Shown here: positions 17,868-27,622 of the stretch, one piece after another
Layout: each line of letters begins with the position of its first letter
How positions within the stretch are numbered: the first letter of the stretch is position 1
Origin: Burkholderia pyrrocinia
Lineage (GTDB): Bacteria; Pseudomonadota; Gammaproteobacteria; Burkholderiales; Burkholderiaceae
NCBI RefSeq assembly: GCF_003330765.1
Contig: NZ_CP024903.1
Coordinates: 3,038,001-3,102,000, forward strand
Reading direction: 5' to 3'
DNA length: 64,000 nucleotides
Made by a program: the position numbers and the translations under genes
Notes under the pieces: generated by a model
Seen by the model: the letters and a program-made list of their open reading frames with translations, nothing else
What the model was told of the DNA's origin: nothing
Databases searched by the model: none

Positions 17868-18542
17868 CTATTTGCCGGCGGGCGCCAGCAGCGTGCCGTA
17901 CGCGAGCGCGCGGGAGGTCGCGGTGAAATACGCATCGAGCGCCTGCGTGTGTCGCCCGGTGCCGTACTGCATCGCGAAGCCGTCTGCCAGCGCGATGAGC
18001 ATGGTCGCCGCATGCCGGCTTTCGGCCGCGCTGAACGCAGGATTGACGGCCCGCAGCAGCTGCGCCAGATCGCGCGTGAGCGTCGCATACCATTCGTCGT
18101 AAAGCTTGAAGCACTCGGGATCGGTCGCCGCGAACGACAGGAAGTGCCGGAACAGTGCGTTGTACTTGGCATCCTTCGCATCGCTGATCGAGCGCTCGAT
18201 GATCTCCTCGAACACGTCGCGCGGCGACGCGTCGCTGCCGATCGCGCGCTTCATGTCGTCCAGATACGTGTCGATGACCGGCTCGATCACAGCCCGCAAC
18301 ACGGCGATCCGGGTCGGGAAGTAGTACTGCAGATTGCTGACGCTGATTCCGGCGGCGGCGGCAACCGCGCGCTGAGAAAATTCCAGCGGGCCGCCTTCCA
18401 GCAACAGCTTCTTCGCGACGCGAATGATTGTGTTGCGCGTGCGCAGGCCTTGCGCCCGCAAACCGTCGGGGTTGCTGGCTGCGGCGGTTGCAGTCGACGT
18501 GCGCCGCTTTTTGCCGCTGCGCTGTTCGTTGGGCACTGTCAT
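17868..18542 (-). CDS. TetR-family transcriptional regulator
   Basis: A 224-aa TetR regulator. After a basic, low-complexity N terminus of about 40 residues comes the HTH with EFSQRAVAAAAGISVSNLQY and YYFPTRIAVLRAVI. The C-terminal ligand domain is all-helical. It is the last gene before promoter module A and follows the DAO-type oxidase unit by about 165 nt. A second TetR gene (35197-35844) likewise stands just before module C. Either could bind the shared GTCATNATGAC palindrome. Confidence 0.85.
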   Translation of the reverse strand: MTVPNEQRSGKKRRTSTATAAASNPDGLRAQGLRTRNTIIRVAKKLLLEGGPLEFSQRAVAAAAGISVSNLQYYFPTRIAVLRAVIEPVIDTYLDDMKRAIGSDASPRDVFEEIIERSISDAKDAKYNALFRHFLSFAATDPECFKLYDEWYATLTRDLAQLLRAVNPAFSAAESRHAATMLIALADGFAMQYGTGRHTQALDAYFTATSRALAYGTLLAPAGK

Positions 18543-18706
18543 CGTATTCGTCGTGAAGGTGGTGTATCGACTTCGTCGAAATGACGCCCCGCGTTCCACG
18601 GGGCGCAAACGACTATACCCGATGCGGGCCCCGTTTTCCATCGAGCCCCCTCGCCCGACGGACCGGGCGAGCGAAGAGGCCTTCGTCGCGACGACCGCGT
18701 GCGCCG

Positions 18707-20191
18707 CTACCGCCGTCGCGCCTTCCGGTTCACCCGTTCGTCGAGCAGGTTCGCCGCACCCAGCAGCGCGTTGACCGCGCACCATCGCACCGGCTCGGGT
18801 GGCATCGCGGGCGTCTGGTGCGTCAGCGCGTCGAGCAGCGGCGATGTGCCGTCGCGAATCCGCTCGGCGAGCACGCGCCCGATCAGCGACTGCGTGCCGA
18901 CGCCGTGCCCCGAACAGCCGGCCGTGTAGAACACGTTCGCGTGCGCGCCGGTCGCGCCGACCACCGGCAATGCGTCGCCGGCCATCGAAACGTAACCGCT
19001 CCAGCATGCGCGCACCGGCAGATTGCCCAGTTGCGGAAAGCGTTCGTGCAGCGACTTCAGGAGCGCGCGATACGCCGCGTCGTCCGGCACGTTCGGCGTC
19101 TGCGACCCGTACACGTAGTGCAGCCGCTTCGTCGTCAGCAGCAGCGTGTTGCGCGCGGTGAGACGATGGCTTTCCATCGTCAGGTGCGACGTCATGATGC
19201 CTTCGCGATTCGGCCAGCCGAGCGCCGCCAGTTGCGCATCGGACAGCGGCTCCGTCTCCAGCGCCGACACGCGCACCGGGATCACCTTGTCGCCGAGCAG
19301 CCCGAGTTGCGGCGTGTATGCGTTCGTGGCAAGCACCAGGACCGGCGCGCTCGCGCTGCCGCGCGCGGTGCGCACGCGCACCGTCGCGCCTGCTTCGAAA
19401 TCGAGCAGCCCGGTGTGCTCGTAGAGCTTCACGCCGGCGGCCAGCGCCGCGCGCCGCAGCCCCGTTACGTACTTGCCCGGATCGAGCGTGCCGCCGCCCG
19501 GCAGGTACGCGCCGAACAGGAACGCGGGCGGGATGCCGCGTTCGCGCATCGCCGCGCCATCGAGAAACTGCGCCGGCGAGCCGAGCGCGATGCCCGTCTC
19601 CATGCTCTCGCGCAAGCGCTTCTCCTGTGACGGATGCACGCCCGCGCGAATGATGCCCGACGCGCGGTAATCGCAGTCGATCCGGTATTCGACGAGCTTG
19701 CGCTCGACGTATGCGACGCCTTCGTCGTAGAAGCCGACGATCCGCTTCGCCTGCTCGTGCCCCACGCGCTTGACGAACAGTTCGTACTCGAGCGCCTGGC
19801 CGCCCCCGAGATAGCCGGCATTGCGTCCGCTCGCGCCGAAGCCCGCGAACTCGCGTTCGAGCACGACGACGCGGGCGCCGCGCGCGGTCAGCTCCAGCGC
19901 CGTGGACAACCCGGCGAAGCCGGCGCCGACGACGATCGCGTCGGCCTGGATGTCGTCTTCGAGCGGCGGCTGCAAGTCATGTGGCGACTCGATCCACCCG
20001 CCCACCGGGCGGTAGGTCCGCAGCGCGGCGTCGGCCCGGATGGCCTCGCCCCAACGGGCAAGCGGCCCGCCCGCGTCCGTGCCCGCCGTCTGCATCGACG
20101 CCGCCACGCCGACACCGCCCGCGCCATCGACACCGTGCCGCGCCGCCACGCCCGCCTGTCCGACCGGTATCACGCCCTGTGCGTCACTCAT
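18707..20191 (-). CDS. DAO-family FAD-dependent oxidoreductase
   Basis: A 494-aa flavoprotein of the glycine oxidase/gamma-glutamylputrescine oxidoreductase type. An unusually long N terminus of about 80 residues precedes the Rossmann motif DAIVVGAGFAGLSTALELT. Further marks are SGRNAGYLGGG and the C-terminal TAGCSGHGVGTQSLIGRVL. Such enzymes oxidise amines or amino-acid-like C-N bonds. It lies 11 nt downstream of the thiolase gene, so it belongs to the module-B operon. With two flavin amine oxidases nearby, it supports an amine-type substrate. Confidence 0.83.
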   Translation of the reverse strand: MSDAQGVIPVGQAGVAARHGVDGAGGVGVAASMQTAGTDAGGPLARWGEAIRADAALRTYRPVGGWIESPHDLQPPLEDDIQADAIVVGAGFAGLSTALELTARGARVVVLEREFAGFGASGRNAGYLGGGQALEYELFVKRVGHEQAKRIVGFYDEGVAYVERKLVEYRIDCDYRASGIIRAGVHPSQEKRLRESMETGIALGSPAQFLDGAAMRERGIPPAFLFGAYLPGGGTLDPGKYVTGLRRAALAAGVKLYEHTGLLDFEAGATVRVRTARGSASAPVLVLATNAYTPQLGLLGDKVIPVRVSALETEPLSDAQLAALGWPNREGIMTSHLTMESHRLTARNTLLLTTKRLHYVYGSQTPNVPDDAAYRALLKSLHERFPQLGNLPVRACWSGYVSMAGDALPVVGATGAHANVFYTAGCSGHGVGTQSLIGRVLAERIRDGTSPLLDALTHQTPAMPPEPVRWCAVNALLGAANLLDERVNRKARRR

Positions 20192-20202
20192 GTCCGCCTC
20201 CG

Positions 20203-21447
20203 TCAGTCCCTGCTCAAGATATGGATCGCCAGCGCGGCTTCCTCGACGCCCTGCAAGCCGCCGCCGTTCTCCTGGATCGCATGGCGCGCGCCCTGCACCT
20301 GACGCGCACCCGCCTCGCCGCGCAATTGCGTGACCAGCTCGTACAGTTGCCCGATGCCGGTCGCGCCGAGCGGATGGCCCTTCGATTCGAGGCCGCCCGA
20401 CGTGTTGATCGGGATGCGCCCGCCGAGCGTGAAGTCGCCGCGCTCGGCAGCGGGGCCGCCCTCGCCGAACGGCACGAAGCCGAGGTTCTCGGCCTGGATG
20501 ATCTCGCCCATCGCCGATGCGTCGTGCACCTCGGCCACGTGCATGTCTTCGGGGCCGAGCGACGCCTGTTCATACGCGTGCAGCGCCGCGAGCCGGCCGA
20601 TATGCTTGTGCGGCTCGTCGATGCGCCGGCGCGTGAAGCTGCGGATCACACTCGCCGCGACCCGGATGCAGCGGCTGCGATCGGCGCCGATGCGCGCCAG
20701 CCCTTCCTCGGTGCAGAGGATCGCGGCCGCCGCGCCGTCCGACAGTGGCGCGCACATCGGCAGCGTGATCGGATACGTGATCGGCGGCGCCGCCAGCACT
20801 TCGTCGACCGTGAACGGCTGCCGGAACTGCGAATACGGGTTATGCACCGAATGCCCGTGATTCTTCGACGACACGGCCGCGATCTGCCGCTGCGTCGTGC
20901 CGTAGGTCCGCATGTGATACCGGCACAGAGCCGCATAGATCTTCATGAAACGGCTGTACGGCCGGTCGGACTCGGAGCCGGGCGGCGGCTCGATCCCTTC
21001 GCCGAGCTTCTCGAGCATCGCGAAGTTCTCGTCGACGCGGGACACGTCCCACCCCGCTTCGAACAGCGCGAACGCGCGGGCCTTGTCCGCGACGTTCATC
21101 TTCTCCGCGCCGAGCGCGAGCGCGACGTCGCACGCGCCCGACTGCAGATGCCGCACGGCCAGGTGCACCGCGGTGCTGCCGGACGCGCACGCATTCTCGA
21201 CGTTGAACACCGGCACGCCTTCGATCCCGATCTTGCTGAACACCACCTGCCCGGGAATCGACAGCTGCCCCTGCAGCGCGCCGTTGGTGATGCCCGAGTA
21301 AAACGCCGCGCGGATCGCGTCGGCGTGACAGCCGGCGTCCCGCAACGCGCGCTGCAACGCCTCGCGCGCCAGATCGTCGATGCTGCGATCGGGATGCCGG
21401 CCAAACACGGTCATCGCAATGCCGGCGATGTAGATATCATCGTTCAT
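20203..21447 (-). CDS. Thiolase-family protein, SCP-x-like
   Basis: A 414-aa thiolase of the SCP-x/lipid-transfer type. The nucleophilic Cys is in NVENACASGSTAVH, and the C-terminal GGLESKGHPLGATG carries the His of the family. The second Cys motif of degradative thiolases is not obvious, as is usual in this branch. I prefer ATG 21447, with AGGG about 10 nt upstream; a TTG 9 nt earlier is too close to that site. It lies between the CoA ligase and the DAO-type oxidase and probably carries out chain-shortening or retro-Claisen cleavage. Confidence 0.83.
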   Translation of the reverse strand: MNDDIYIAGIAMTVFGRHPDRSIDDLAREALQRALRDAGCHADAIRAAFYSGITNGALQGQLSIPGQVVFSKIGIEGVPVFNVENACASGSTAVHLAVRHLQSGACDVALALGAEKMNVADKARAFALFEAGWDVSRVDENFAMLEKLGEGIEPPPGSESDRPYSRFMKIYAALCRYHMRTYGTTQRQIAAVSSKNHGHSVHNPYSQFRQPFTVDEVLAAPPITYPITLPMCAPLSDGAAAAILCTEEGLARIGADRSRCIRVAASVIRSFTRRRIDEPHKHIGRLAALHAYEQASLGPEDMHVAEVHDASAMGEIIQAENLGFVPFGEGGPAAERGDFTLGGRIPINTSGGLESKGHPLGATGIGQLYELVTQLRGEAGARQVQGARHAIQENGGGLQGVEEAALAIHILSRD

Positions 21448-21472
21448 CGTTTGCAATCCCTATCAATCTGAC

Positions 21473-23026
21473 TCATATCCGGCGCTGCTGGCCCTGCCAG
21501 TATTGCTCGCGCAGGTCCTTCTTCAACACCTTGCCGGCCGTGCTGCGCGGCAGCGCGGCGACGAAGTCCACGCTCTTCGGCGCCTTCACCGAGCCGAGCT
21601 TCTCCTTGCACAGCGCGACGAGCTCGTCGGCGCTCACGTGCTGGCCGGCATTGAGCTCGACGACGGCCTTGACGGCCTCGCCCCACTTGTCGTCGGGTAC
21701 GCCGATCACCGCGCAGTCCTGCACCGCCGGGTGCGCCCAGATCACCTGCTCGACCTCGCTCGGATAAACGTTGAAACCGCCGCTGATGATCATGTCCTTC
21801 TTGCGGTCGGTGATATGCAGATAGCCTTCGGCATCGAGATGGCCGATGTCGCCGGTGTGCAGCCAGCCGTCGACGAGCGTCTCGGCCGTCTTGTCCGGCG
21901 CGTGGTAGTAGCCCTTCATCACGAGATCGCCGCGCACGCAGATCTCGCCGGTCTCGCCCTGCTTCAGCACGTCGCCGCGCTCGCCGACGATCTCGACGCG
22001 CACCAGCGGATTCGGGCGGCCGACCGACGCCAGCCGCTCGTCGGACGCCAGCTTGCCGTCGACGAAATGCTCGGCCGGCGTCAGGTACGAGATCGACGCG
22101 GGCGCTTCGGTCTGCCCGTAGCCGCCCGTCATCACCGGGCCGAACACGTCGATCGCGCGCTTGAGCTTTTCGACCGACATCGGCGCGGCGCCGTACAGGA
22201 AGTAGCGCAGCGACGAGAAGTCGACCTTGTCGATACCGGGAATATCGAGCAGCCGATAGATCACGGTCGGCGGCAGGAAGAACTCGGTCACGCGGTGCTT
22301 CACGATCGCGCCGAGCAGCAGCGCGGGGTCGGGCTTCGGCAGCACGACCACCGTGCCGCCGCGCGAGGTGCACGGCAGCGACATCATGCCGGCCGTGTGC
22401 GTCATCGGCGCCGCGGCGAGATTCACCGGGCGCTCGGCGCCGTACGACATCGCGATCATGAATTGCGCGAAGTACGTCTGGAGCGAGCGGTGCGTGTTCA
22501 TCACGCCTTTCGGCGCACCGGTCGTGCCGCCCGTGGCCGACAGCGCCACGACGTCGTCCATCGCGAAGTCGACAACCGGCATCGTCGCCGGCCGATCCGC
22601 GCTCCACGTCGCGAGCGACGGCGCCCACGGCAGGTCGGCGTCGAGGCACACCCACAGCCGGACCTTCGGCAGGCTCGGCCGCAGCGCGTCGATCGCGGGC
22701 GCGAACGCGTGATGGAAGAACAGCACTTCGCAGTCGAACGCATCGAGCACGTACTGGTTCTCGGCGGGCGCGTTGCGCCCGTTGACCGGGATATATGCGA
22801 GCCCGGCGCGCCACATCCCGAGCGCGCAGGTCCAGCCGATCACGTCGTTGTCCGCCCACACCGCCGCCTTCGCCTCCTTCGCGAAGCCGGCGGCGATCAG
22901 CCCGTTGGCGATGCGGCACGACAGCTCGCCGATTTCCTGGAACGTGTAGCTTCGATCGTCCTGGATATACGCGATGCCGTCGGGATTGATGCGCCACCCG
23001 CGGTCGTAGAAATCGATAATGGCCAT
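21473..23026 (-). CDS. Acyl-CoA synthetase (AMP-binding)
   Basis: A 517-aa adenylate-forming ligase. The ATP-binding P-loop is SATGGTTGAPKGVMNTHRS, later motifs are GGYGQTEAP and LHTGDIGHLDAEGYLHITDR, and the C-terminal catalytic Lys is in PRSTAGKVLKKDLR. It activates a carboxylic acid to its CoA thioester. The operon with a thiolase, reductase and DAO-type oxidase and the co-regulated acyl-CoA dehydrogenase point to beta-oxidation-like breakdown of an acid formed by the amine oxidases. Confidence 0.88.
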   Translation of the reverse strand: MAIIDFYDRGWRINPDGIAYIQDDRSYTFQEIGELSCRIANGLIAAGFAKEAKAAVWADNDVIGWTCALGMWRAGLAYIPVNGRNAPAENQYVLDAFDCEVLFFHHAFAPAIDALRPSLPKVRLWVCLDADLPWAPSLATWSADRPATMPVVDFAMDDVVALSATGGTTGAPKGVMNTHRSLQTYFAQFMIAMSYGAERPVNLAAAPMTHTAGMMSLPCTSRGGTVVVLPKPDPALLLGAIVKHRVTEFFLPPTVIYRLLDIPGIDKVDFSSLRYFLYGAAPMSVEKLKRAIDVFGPVMTGGYGQTEAPASISYLTPAEHFVDGKLASDERLASVGRPNPLVRVEIVGERGDVLKQGETGEICVRGDLVMKGYYHAPDKTAETLVDGWLHTGDIGHLDAEGYLHITDRKKDMIISGGFNVYPSEVEQVIWAHPAVQDCAVIGVPDDKWGEAVKAVVELNAGQHVSADELVALCKEKLGSVKAPKSVDFVAALPRSTAGKVLKKDLREQYWQGQQRRI

Positions 23027-23068
23027 TTCACAAGTTCCGTTGAGTCTGTACCGGCACGGCGGCAGCCG

Positions 23069-24199
23069 TCACAGTTGCGTGACCGTCGCGCGCGCGAGCC
23101 CGCGCTGTTCGAGGAAGCCGAGCAGGTAGCGATGGCCGAACGCCTTCGAGCCCGACGCGAAGCCGACTTTCGCCGCGTCGCCGTCGAGCAGCTTGAGCAC
23201 GCCGGCCGTGTGAATCGCACCCGTCGAGATGTACGGCGTGATCCCGTGCACGGTCGCGCGCACCGACGCGAGCTGGCCGCGGCCGATCGCAAAATCGACG
23301 CTGCGCTGGATCGTCGTGCGCTCGCGCGGCGGCATCGCCGGCGTGGTCGAATCGACGACCTGCTTGAGCACCGCGTCCTGCTGCTCGCGCGGCAGGTGCT
23401 TGTATTCGGCTTCCCACTTCTGCCCGAACTGGTGCACCAGCTTCATCACGTTGTTGTCATAGAAGCCCACGCACGAGATGCAGCTGCGCACGCGCGGGTC
23501 GTGCTCGAAGTAGACCGGCAGCGACGTGCCGCCCCACGGCAGGCAGAACACCGGCTGCATGAGCTCGGGCGTCGCCACCGTGAACGATGCGTCCGGCGCG
23601 TGCGGGACCAGCGTCTTCTCCCACAGGTAGCAGGACTCGTGGCGGGAGCCGTCGAAGATCGTCGCGGTCGAGCCGACGCTCACGCCCGCCGCGCCGCGCG
23701 GGCCGCGCGTCAGCGTCGCGGTTTCCAGCGCATCGATGCCCGGCGTTTCGAGCGCCAGCTCGGCGGCGATCTCGGCGAACGTGTACATGTACGCGTTCGA
23801 CGACGACACCAGCAGGCCGGCCTGCCGGTACAGCTCGCCGAACTGCTCGCGCACGTCGCGGATATACGACTGCTCGCCGGTCGTATCGAGATGGTGACAG
23901 CCGGCCTTCAGCGCGGCTTCGACGCCGACGAGCCCGAAATTGGAGAACGGCCCGACGGTGTTGCAGACCACCTTCGCGCCGCGAAACGCGTTCACCAGCG
24001 CATCGACGTTGTGCTCCGCCTCGATGATTTCGTATTGAGCGGATTCGAGGCGGACGACGCGCTGCGCCATCATTTCCTTCGCGCGGCCCGCGTTGCGCGC
24101 GACCGCGGTGAACGGGATGTTCTGGTCGATCAGCCAGTCCATGATCAACATGCCGGTGTAACCGCTTGCGCCATAAACGACGACGGGGTGCTTAGCCAT
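23069..24199 (-). CDS. Saccharopine-dehydrogenase-like NAD(P)-binding protein
   Basis: A 376-aa protein beginning MAKHPVVVYGASGYTGMLIM, the Rossmann start of the saccharopine dehydrogenase/trans-acting enoyl reductase family. It lacks a recognisable lysine-pathway partner gene, so a role in a lipid or amine pathway is more likely. The ATG at 24199 has AGGAGAC upstream. It is the first gene of the operon driven by promoter module B, 109 nt downstream of the palindrome. The precise reaction is unknown. Confidence 0.78.
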   Translation of the reverse strand: MAKHPVVVYGASGYTGMLIMDWLIDQNIPFTAVARNAGRAKEMMAQRVVRLESAQYEIIEAEHNVDALVNAFRGAKVVCNTVGPFSNFGLVGVEAALKAGCHHLDTTGEQSYIRDVREQFGELYRQAGLLVSSSNAYMYTFAEIAAELALETPGIDALETATLTRGPRGAAGVSVGSTATIFDGSRHESCYLWEKTLVPHAPDASFTVATPELMQPVFCLPWGGTSLPVYFEHDPRVRSCISCVGFYDNNVMKLVHQFGQKWEAEYKHLPREQQDAVLKQVVDSTTPAMPPRERTTIQRSVDFAIGRGQLASVRATVHGITPYISTGAIHTAGVLKLLDGDAAKVGFASGSKAFGHRYLLGFLEQRGLARATVTQL

Positions 24200-24284
24200 G
24201 GTTGTCTCCTGAAACGTCAGTTGTCGAAAATCGGTTCGGTCGAACGTCGGGTGATGCCGCCGCCCATCCAGGTGGCACTTCATT

Positions 24285-24363
24285 CATAGAACACATTACC
24301 AATCTTAGGTCACTATGACAAAGTAATGAGCAAAGAAAAAGGCAGGGTATTCCCGGTTCTGCC
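24285..24363 (-). promoter_or_regulatory. Conserved promoter module, copy B
   Basis: On the minus strand the order is GGGAATACCC (24345-24354), a T-rich tract, GTCATAGTGAC (24309-24319), a -35-like GTGACC and TTCTAT as -10. Here the hairpin arms have changed to GGCAG/CTGCC (24341-24345, 24359-24363), so the pairing is kept although the bases differ from copies A and D. The spacing from the core to the palindrome is 36 bp, as in copy A. Confidence 0.68.
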
Positions 24364-24375
24364 GCGCTGCCCGCG

Positions 24376-25059
24376 TCATTGGGCACCCTCGACGCGCCCC
24401 GGCGACATGCCGGCCAGGTAGTGCGCGATCGCGCGCGCGTCGTCGCCCGACAGCGCGGCGGCCATCGCGTTCATCGCGCCGCCCGGATCGTGGCGCTCGC
24501 CCGACCGGAACATCGCGAGCTGGTCTTCCAGATAGCGCTGCCCCTGGCCTGCGAGGCGCGGCACCTGATCCTTGCCCATCAGCGTCGCGCCGTGACACGC
24601 CTGGCAGCTTCGGGCCGCGACCAGCGCCATGCCCCGTTTTTCGAGCGCGGCGTCGGCCGGCACGGCCTCGTTGCGCGCCGGCGCCTGCCGCGCGAAATAG
24701 GCCGCCACCGCGGCGATCTTCGCGCTGTCGAGTTCCCGCGCGAGCGGCCCCATGAATGCGTTGCGGCGCTGGTCGCTCGCGAACGCGCGCAGTTGCGCGG
24801 CGAGGTACGCCGCCGGCTGCCCCGACAGCGACGGATACCCAGCGTTCAGCGACTGGCCGCGCGCGCCGTGGCAGAAGAAGCAGGTTTCCTGTGGTTGCGG
24901 CCACGCGCCGGCATTGGCCTTGTCCGCGTCGCCGATCGCGGCCATCGCCTTCTGGTAACGCATGCCATCGACCACGTCGGGCCCGTAAAGCGCGCCTGCC
25001 GCGACCACGCCCGCTACCGCTACCGCCAGCGCGGCGACGATCATCGATGTCCGCTTCAT
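24376..25059 (-). CDS. Dihaem cytochrome c (c4-like)
   Basis: A 227-aa cytochrome with an N-terminal signal/anchor helix (residues 5-25) and two haem-binding sites, C60-FFC-H64 and C152-QAC-H156, each with a MGPLA or LMGKD-type Met region after it. Its ATG starts directly at the stop codon of the flavin amine oxidase gene (no gap). Tight coupling suggests that it accepts electrons from that enzyme, as the cytochrome CycN does for nicotine dehydrogenase NicA2. A paralogue at 36583-37242 has the same arrangement. Confidence 0.87.
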   Translation of the reverse strand: MKRTSMIVAALAVAVAGVVAAGALYGPDVVDGMRYQKAMAAIGDADKANAGAWPQPQETCFFCHGARGQSLNAGYPSLSGQPAAYLAAQLRAFASDQRRNAFMGPLARELDSAKIAAVAAYFARQAPARNEAVPADAALEKRGMALVAARSCQACHGATLMGKDQVPRLAGQGQRYLEDQLAMFRSGERHDPGGAMNAMAAALSGDDARAIAHYLAGMSPGRVEGAQ

Positions 25060-26538
25060 TCAGACCTCCCCGCCGCGGCCGGCCAGCTTGCCGAGCGCCT
25101 GCAACGCCGCACGGTGCCCCGAGCGCACGGCCCCGTCCATCGCGCCGGGCCAGATGTCGGCGGTCTCGGTGCCCGACCAGATCAGGCGGCCGACCTCCGG
25201 ACGCAGGAACTTGCCCCATGTCGTCCAGAACCCGGGCGGCAGCGGATGAATGCACTGCAGCGTCCACGGATCGACGCGCCCCCAGTCGTAGTCGTGAAAC
25301 TGCGTCGGACGCAGCGCGTCGTCGCCGAGCGCGCGCGCATAGACGGCCGACAGCATCCGCTCGGCGGCCTTCGGGTCCGCAGGCAGCCCGCCCGGCGCGA
25401 CGAACGCGGCCAGCACGCCGACCGAGCCGTCCGGCGGCGAGTTGTCGTACGCCATGAACACCGGGCCGCCGACCTCGAAGATCTGCCCGTTATAGCCGGC
25501 GTCGCGCCAGAACGGGCGGGGGTAGACATGCACCGTCTTGCGCATCGGCGCATTCGCAGGCCAGTTCCGGTGCAGTTGCGCACGCCCGTCGGGCAGCGGC
25601 GGGTCGAACGCGATCTGGTTGCAGAGCGCCGGATTGAGCGCGAGGATCACGCGCCGCGCGCGCAATACGCCCTGGTCGGTGTGCAGTTCGACGACGTCGC
25701 GATCCCAGCCCGCGATGCGGCGCACGGGGCACTTCAGCTTCACCGCGCCGCCGAGTTCGGCCGCCATCCTGATGCTCAGCACCTGTGAGCCGCCGACGAA
25801 ACGCGTTTCCTGCGCGCCGCCCTTGATCGACTCGAGCTTCGTGTATTCGCAATCGGCGCTGTTGATCATCGACAGGTAGTGCAGCAGCCCGAGTTGCGCC
25901 GGCGCACCGCCGAGCGACAGCTTCGCCGCGAGGCCCAGGAAATACCCGTCCTCGTAGGTCACGCCCTGCTTCAGCAGCCAGTCGCCGTAGGTGAGCTTGT
26001 CGAGTTCCGCCGCGTGCTGCGCGGTCCACGGCTCGCGCGACGGCACGCCGCGCGCGAGCGCGCCGAGCTTCGCGCCGATCGCGTCGTCGCCGCCCGTGCC
26101 GCCGTGAAAATCCTGCGCGACGCGCGCGTCGCCGGCCAGCACGACCGTCTTGCCCGCGTAGAAGGTCGGAAACGTATCGACGCCGAGTTCGCGCGCCAGA
26201 TCGGCGATCGCCGTCTGCCCGGGGCCGATCCACTGGCCGCCCGCTTCCGACACGACGCCGTGCCCGAGGTCGTGGTTGTAGGTTCGCCCGCCGACGCGGT
26301 CGCGCGCCTCGAGCACGACGAACGACGCGCAGCCGGCGCGCTTCAGGTCGCGCGCGGCGGTCAGGCCCGCGAGCCCGGCGCCGATGATCGCGACATCGAG
26401 CACGCCGCGATCCGTGTCGTTCGCGGCGGACCCTGCCGCGAACGACACATCTCCCGCCGCCAGCGCCGCGGCACCCGCCGCCGCGGCGCGCAGTATCCGG
26501 CGCCGGCCCTGGGTGTCAGGTTGGTATTTTCGATTCAT
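25060..26538 (-). CDS. Tat-exported flavin amine oxidase/dehydrogenase
   Basis: A 492-aa flavin monoamine oxidase family enzyme. The N terminus has a Tat-like signal, QGRRRILRAAAAGAAALAAG. The FAD-binding fold follows: VAIIGAGLAGLTAARDL, LEARDRVGGRT, and the C-terminal SGTETADIWPGAMDGAVRSG. I start it at ATG 26538, which has GGAG 8 nt upstream; ATG 26562 is possible. Next to a dihaem cytochrome gene it is more likely a cytochrome-linked dehydrogenase than an oxygen-using oxidase, by analogy with NicA2/CycN. The paralogue at 37255-38739 is similar throughout. Confidence 0.85.
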   Translation of the reverse strand: MNRKYQPDTQGRRRILRAAAAGAAALAAGDVSFAAGSAANDTDRGVLDVAIIGAGLAGLTAARDLKRAGCASFVVLEARDRVGGRTYNHDLGHGVVSEAGGQWIGPGQTAIADLARELGVDTFPTFYAGKTVVLAGDARVAQDFHGGTGGDDAIGAKLGALARGVPSREPWTAQHAAELDKLTYGDWLLKQGVTYEDGYFLGLAAKLSLGGAPAQLGLLHYLSMINSADCEYTKLESIKGGAQETRFVGGSQVLSIRMAAELGGAVKLKCPVRRIAGWDRDVVELHTDQGVLRARRVILALNPALCNQIAFDPPLPDGRAQLHRNWPANAPMRKTVHVYPRPFWRDAGYNGQIFEVGGPVFMAYDNSPPDGSVGVLAAFVAPGGLPADPKAAERMLSAVYARALGDDALRPTQFHDYDWGRVDPWTLQCIHPLPPGFWTTWGKFLRPEVGRLIWSGTETADIWPGAMDGAVRSGHRAALQALGKLAGRGGEV

Positions 26539-26623
26539 CTTGCATACTCCATCCGTCTTCATCCTCGCTTTCCTGCGCGGGTCCTTCGGGTTGATTCATC
26601 CGCTTGCCGACGTCGATACGCGC

Positions 26624-27592
26624 TCACGGCGCGGCCAGCACGCCTTCCTGCGAAAAGAGAATCGGCTTGCCGCGCGCATCGATCAGCGCCGCGGTCAGCG
26701 TCGCGCGATCGGCACGCGGTGCGACGTCGAACGGGCCGCCCGCCACGCGCTGCGTGAACGTGAGGCCGTCGAGGCCGACGCCGACCAGCCCGCCGCCGGT
26801 CGCGACGAGATCGGTGATCGAGCTGCGCGTGCCGGAGTTCAGCGCGGACCATGTCGCGCCGCCGTCGGCGCTCTGGAACAGGCTGCCGAGCAGCCCGCCC
26901 ACCACGATGCGGCCGTCGGGCATCGCGACGCCCGACCACAACGTACCCTTGCCGCCCGTCGGCAGATAGGTCCAGCCCGCGCCGCCGTCGGTCGACTTGA
27001 TCACCATCCCCTGTTCCGACACGATGTAGAGCGCATGCGACGCATCGGCGAACACGTGGTACAGGTTGCGGTCGGCCTTGCCGCCGCCCGGCGGCTTCGG
27101 CAGCGACACCCGGGCCCACGTCTTGCCGCCGTCGTGCGTCGCGAGCATCAGCGACCACAGGCCGACCGCGATCCCGTCGCGTTCGCTCGTGAAGAACACG
27201 GAGAACAGCGGCTGGTCGACCGACGTATCGATGCGCTGCTTCTCCCACGTTTCGCCACCGTCGACGGTCGCGAGAATCACGCCCCACTGGCCGACCGCCC
27301 AGCCGTGTTTCGCATCGGCGAAGGTAACGGCCGACAGCGTCGCCGACACGGGCACGCGCCGCGACTGCCGCCACGTGCGACCGTCGTCGTCCGACAGCAG
27401 AATCACGCCGTGCTCGCCCACGGCGACGATGCGCGTGCCGGCGTGCGTCGCGTCCGTCAGCATCATGTGGGTCGGCGCGGGCCACGCGTGGGCCGGCTTC
27501 GCGGCCCACGTGGCAACCGTGCCGTCGCCGGTTTGCGCCAGGGCTGCTGCGGCAACGCAAAGCGCGGTACAGGCAACAAGCGTCTTGATCAT
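26624..27592 (-). CDS. Secreted YCF48/BNR-repeat beta-propeller protein
   Basis: A 322-aa protein with a signal peptide (residues 1-19, AALA-Q) and repeated Asp-box motifs such as SDDDGRTW, TVDGGETW, THDGGKTW and STDGGAGW, giving a sialidase-like or YCF48-like propeller. Genes of this type accompany MMPL, DUF1302 and DUF1329 genes in clusters for hydrophobic substrates, where they are thought to help envelope transport. It lies just downstream of a broken copy of itself (27623-27910). Confidence 0.83.
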   Translation of the reverse strand: MIKTLVACTALCVAAAALAQTGDGTVATWAAKPAHAWPAPTHMMLTDATHAGTRIVAVGEHGVILLSDDDGRTWRQSRRVPVSATLSAVTFADAKHGWAVGQWGVILATVDGGETWEKQRIDTSVDQPLFSVFFTSERDGIAVGLWSLMLATHDGGKTWARVSLPKPPGGGKADRNLYHVFADASHALYIVSEQGMVIKSTDGGAGWTYLPTGGKGTLWSGVAMPDGRIVVGGLLGSLFQSADGGATWSALNSGTRSSITDLVATGGGLVGVGLDGLTFTQRVAGGPFDVAPRADRATLTAALIDARGKPILFSQEGVLAAP

Positions 27593-27622
27593 GGTGGGCC
27601 TCTGTAATGGTGTGCGTTGGCG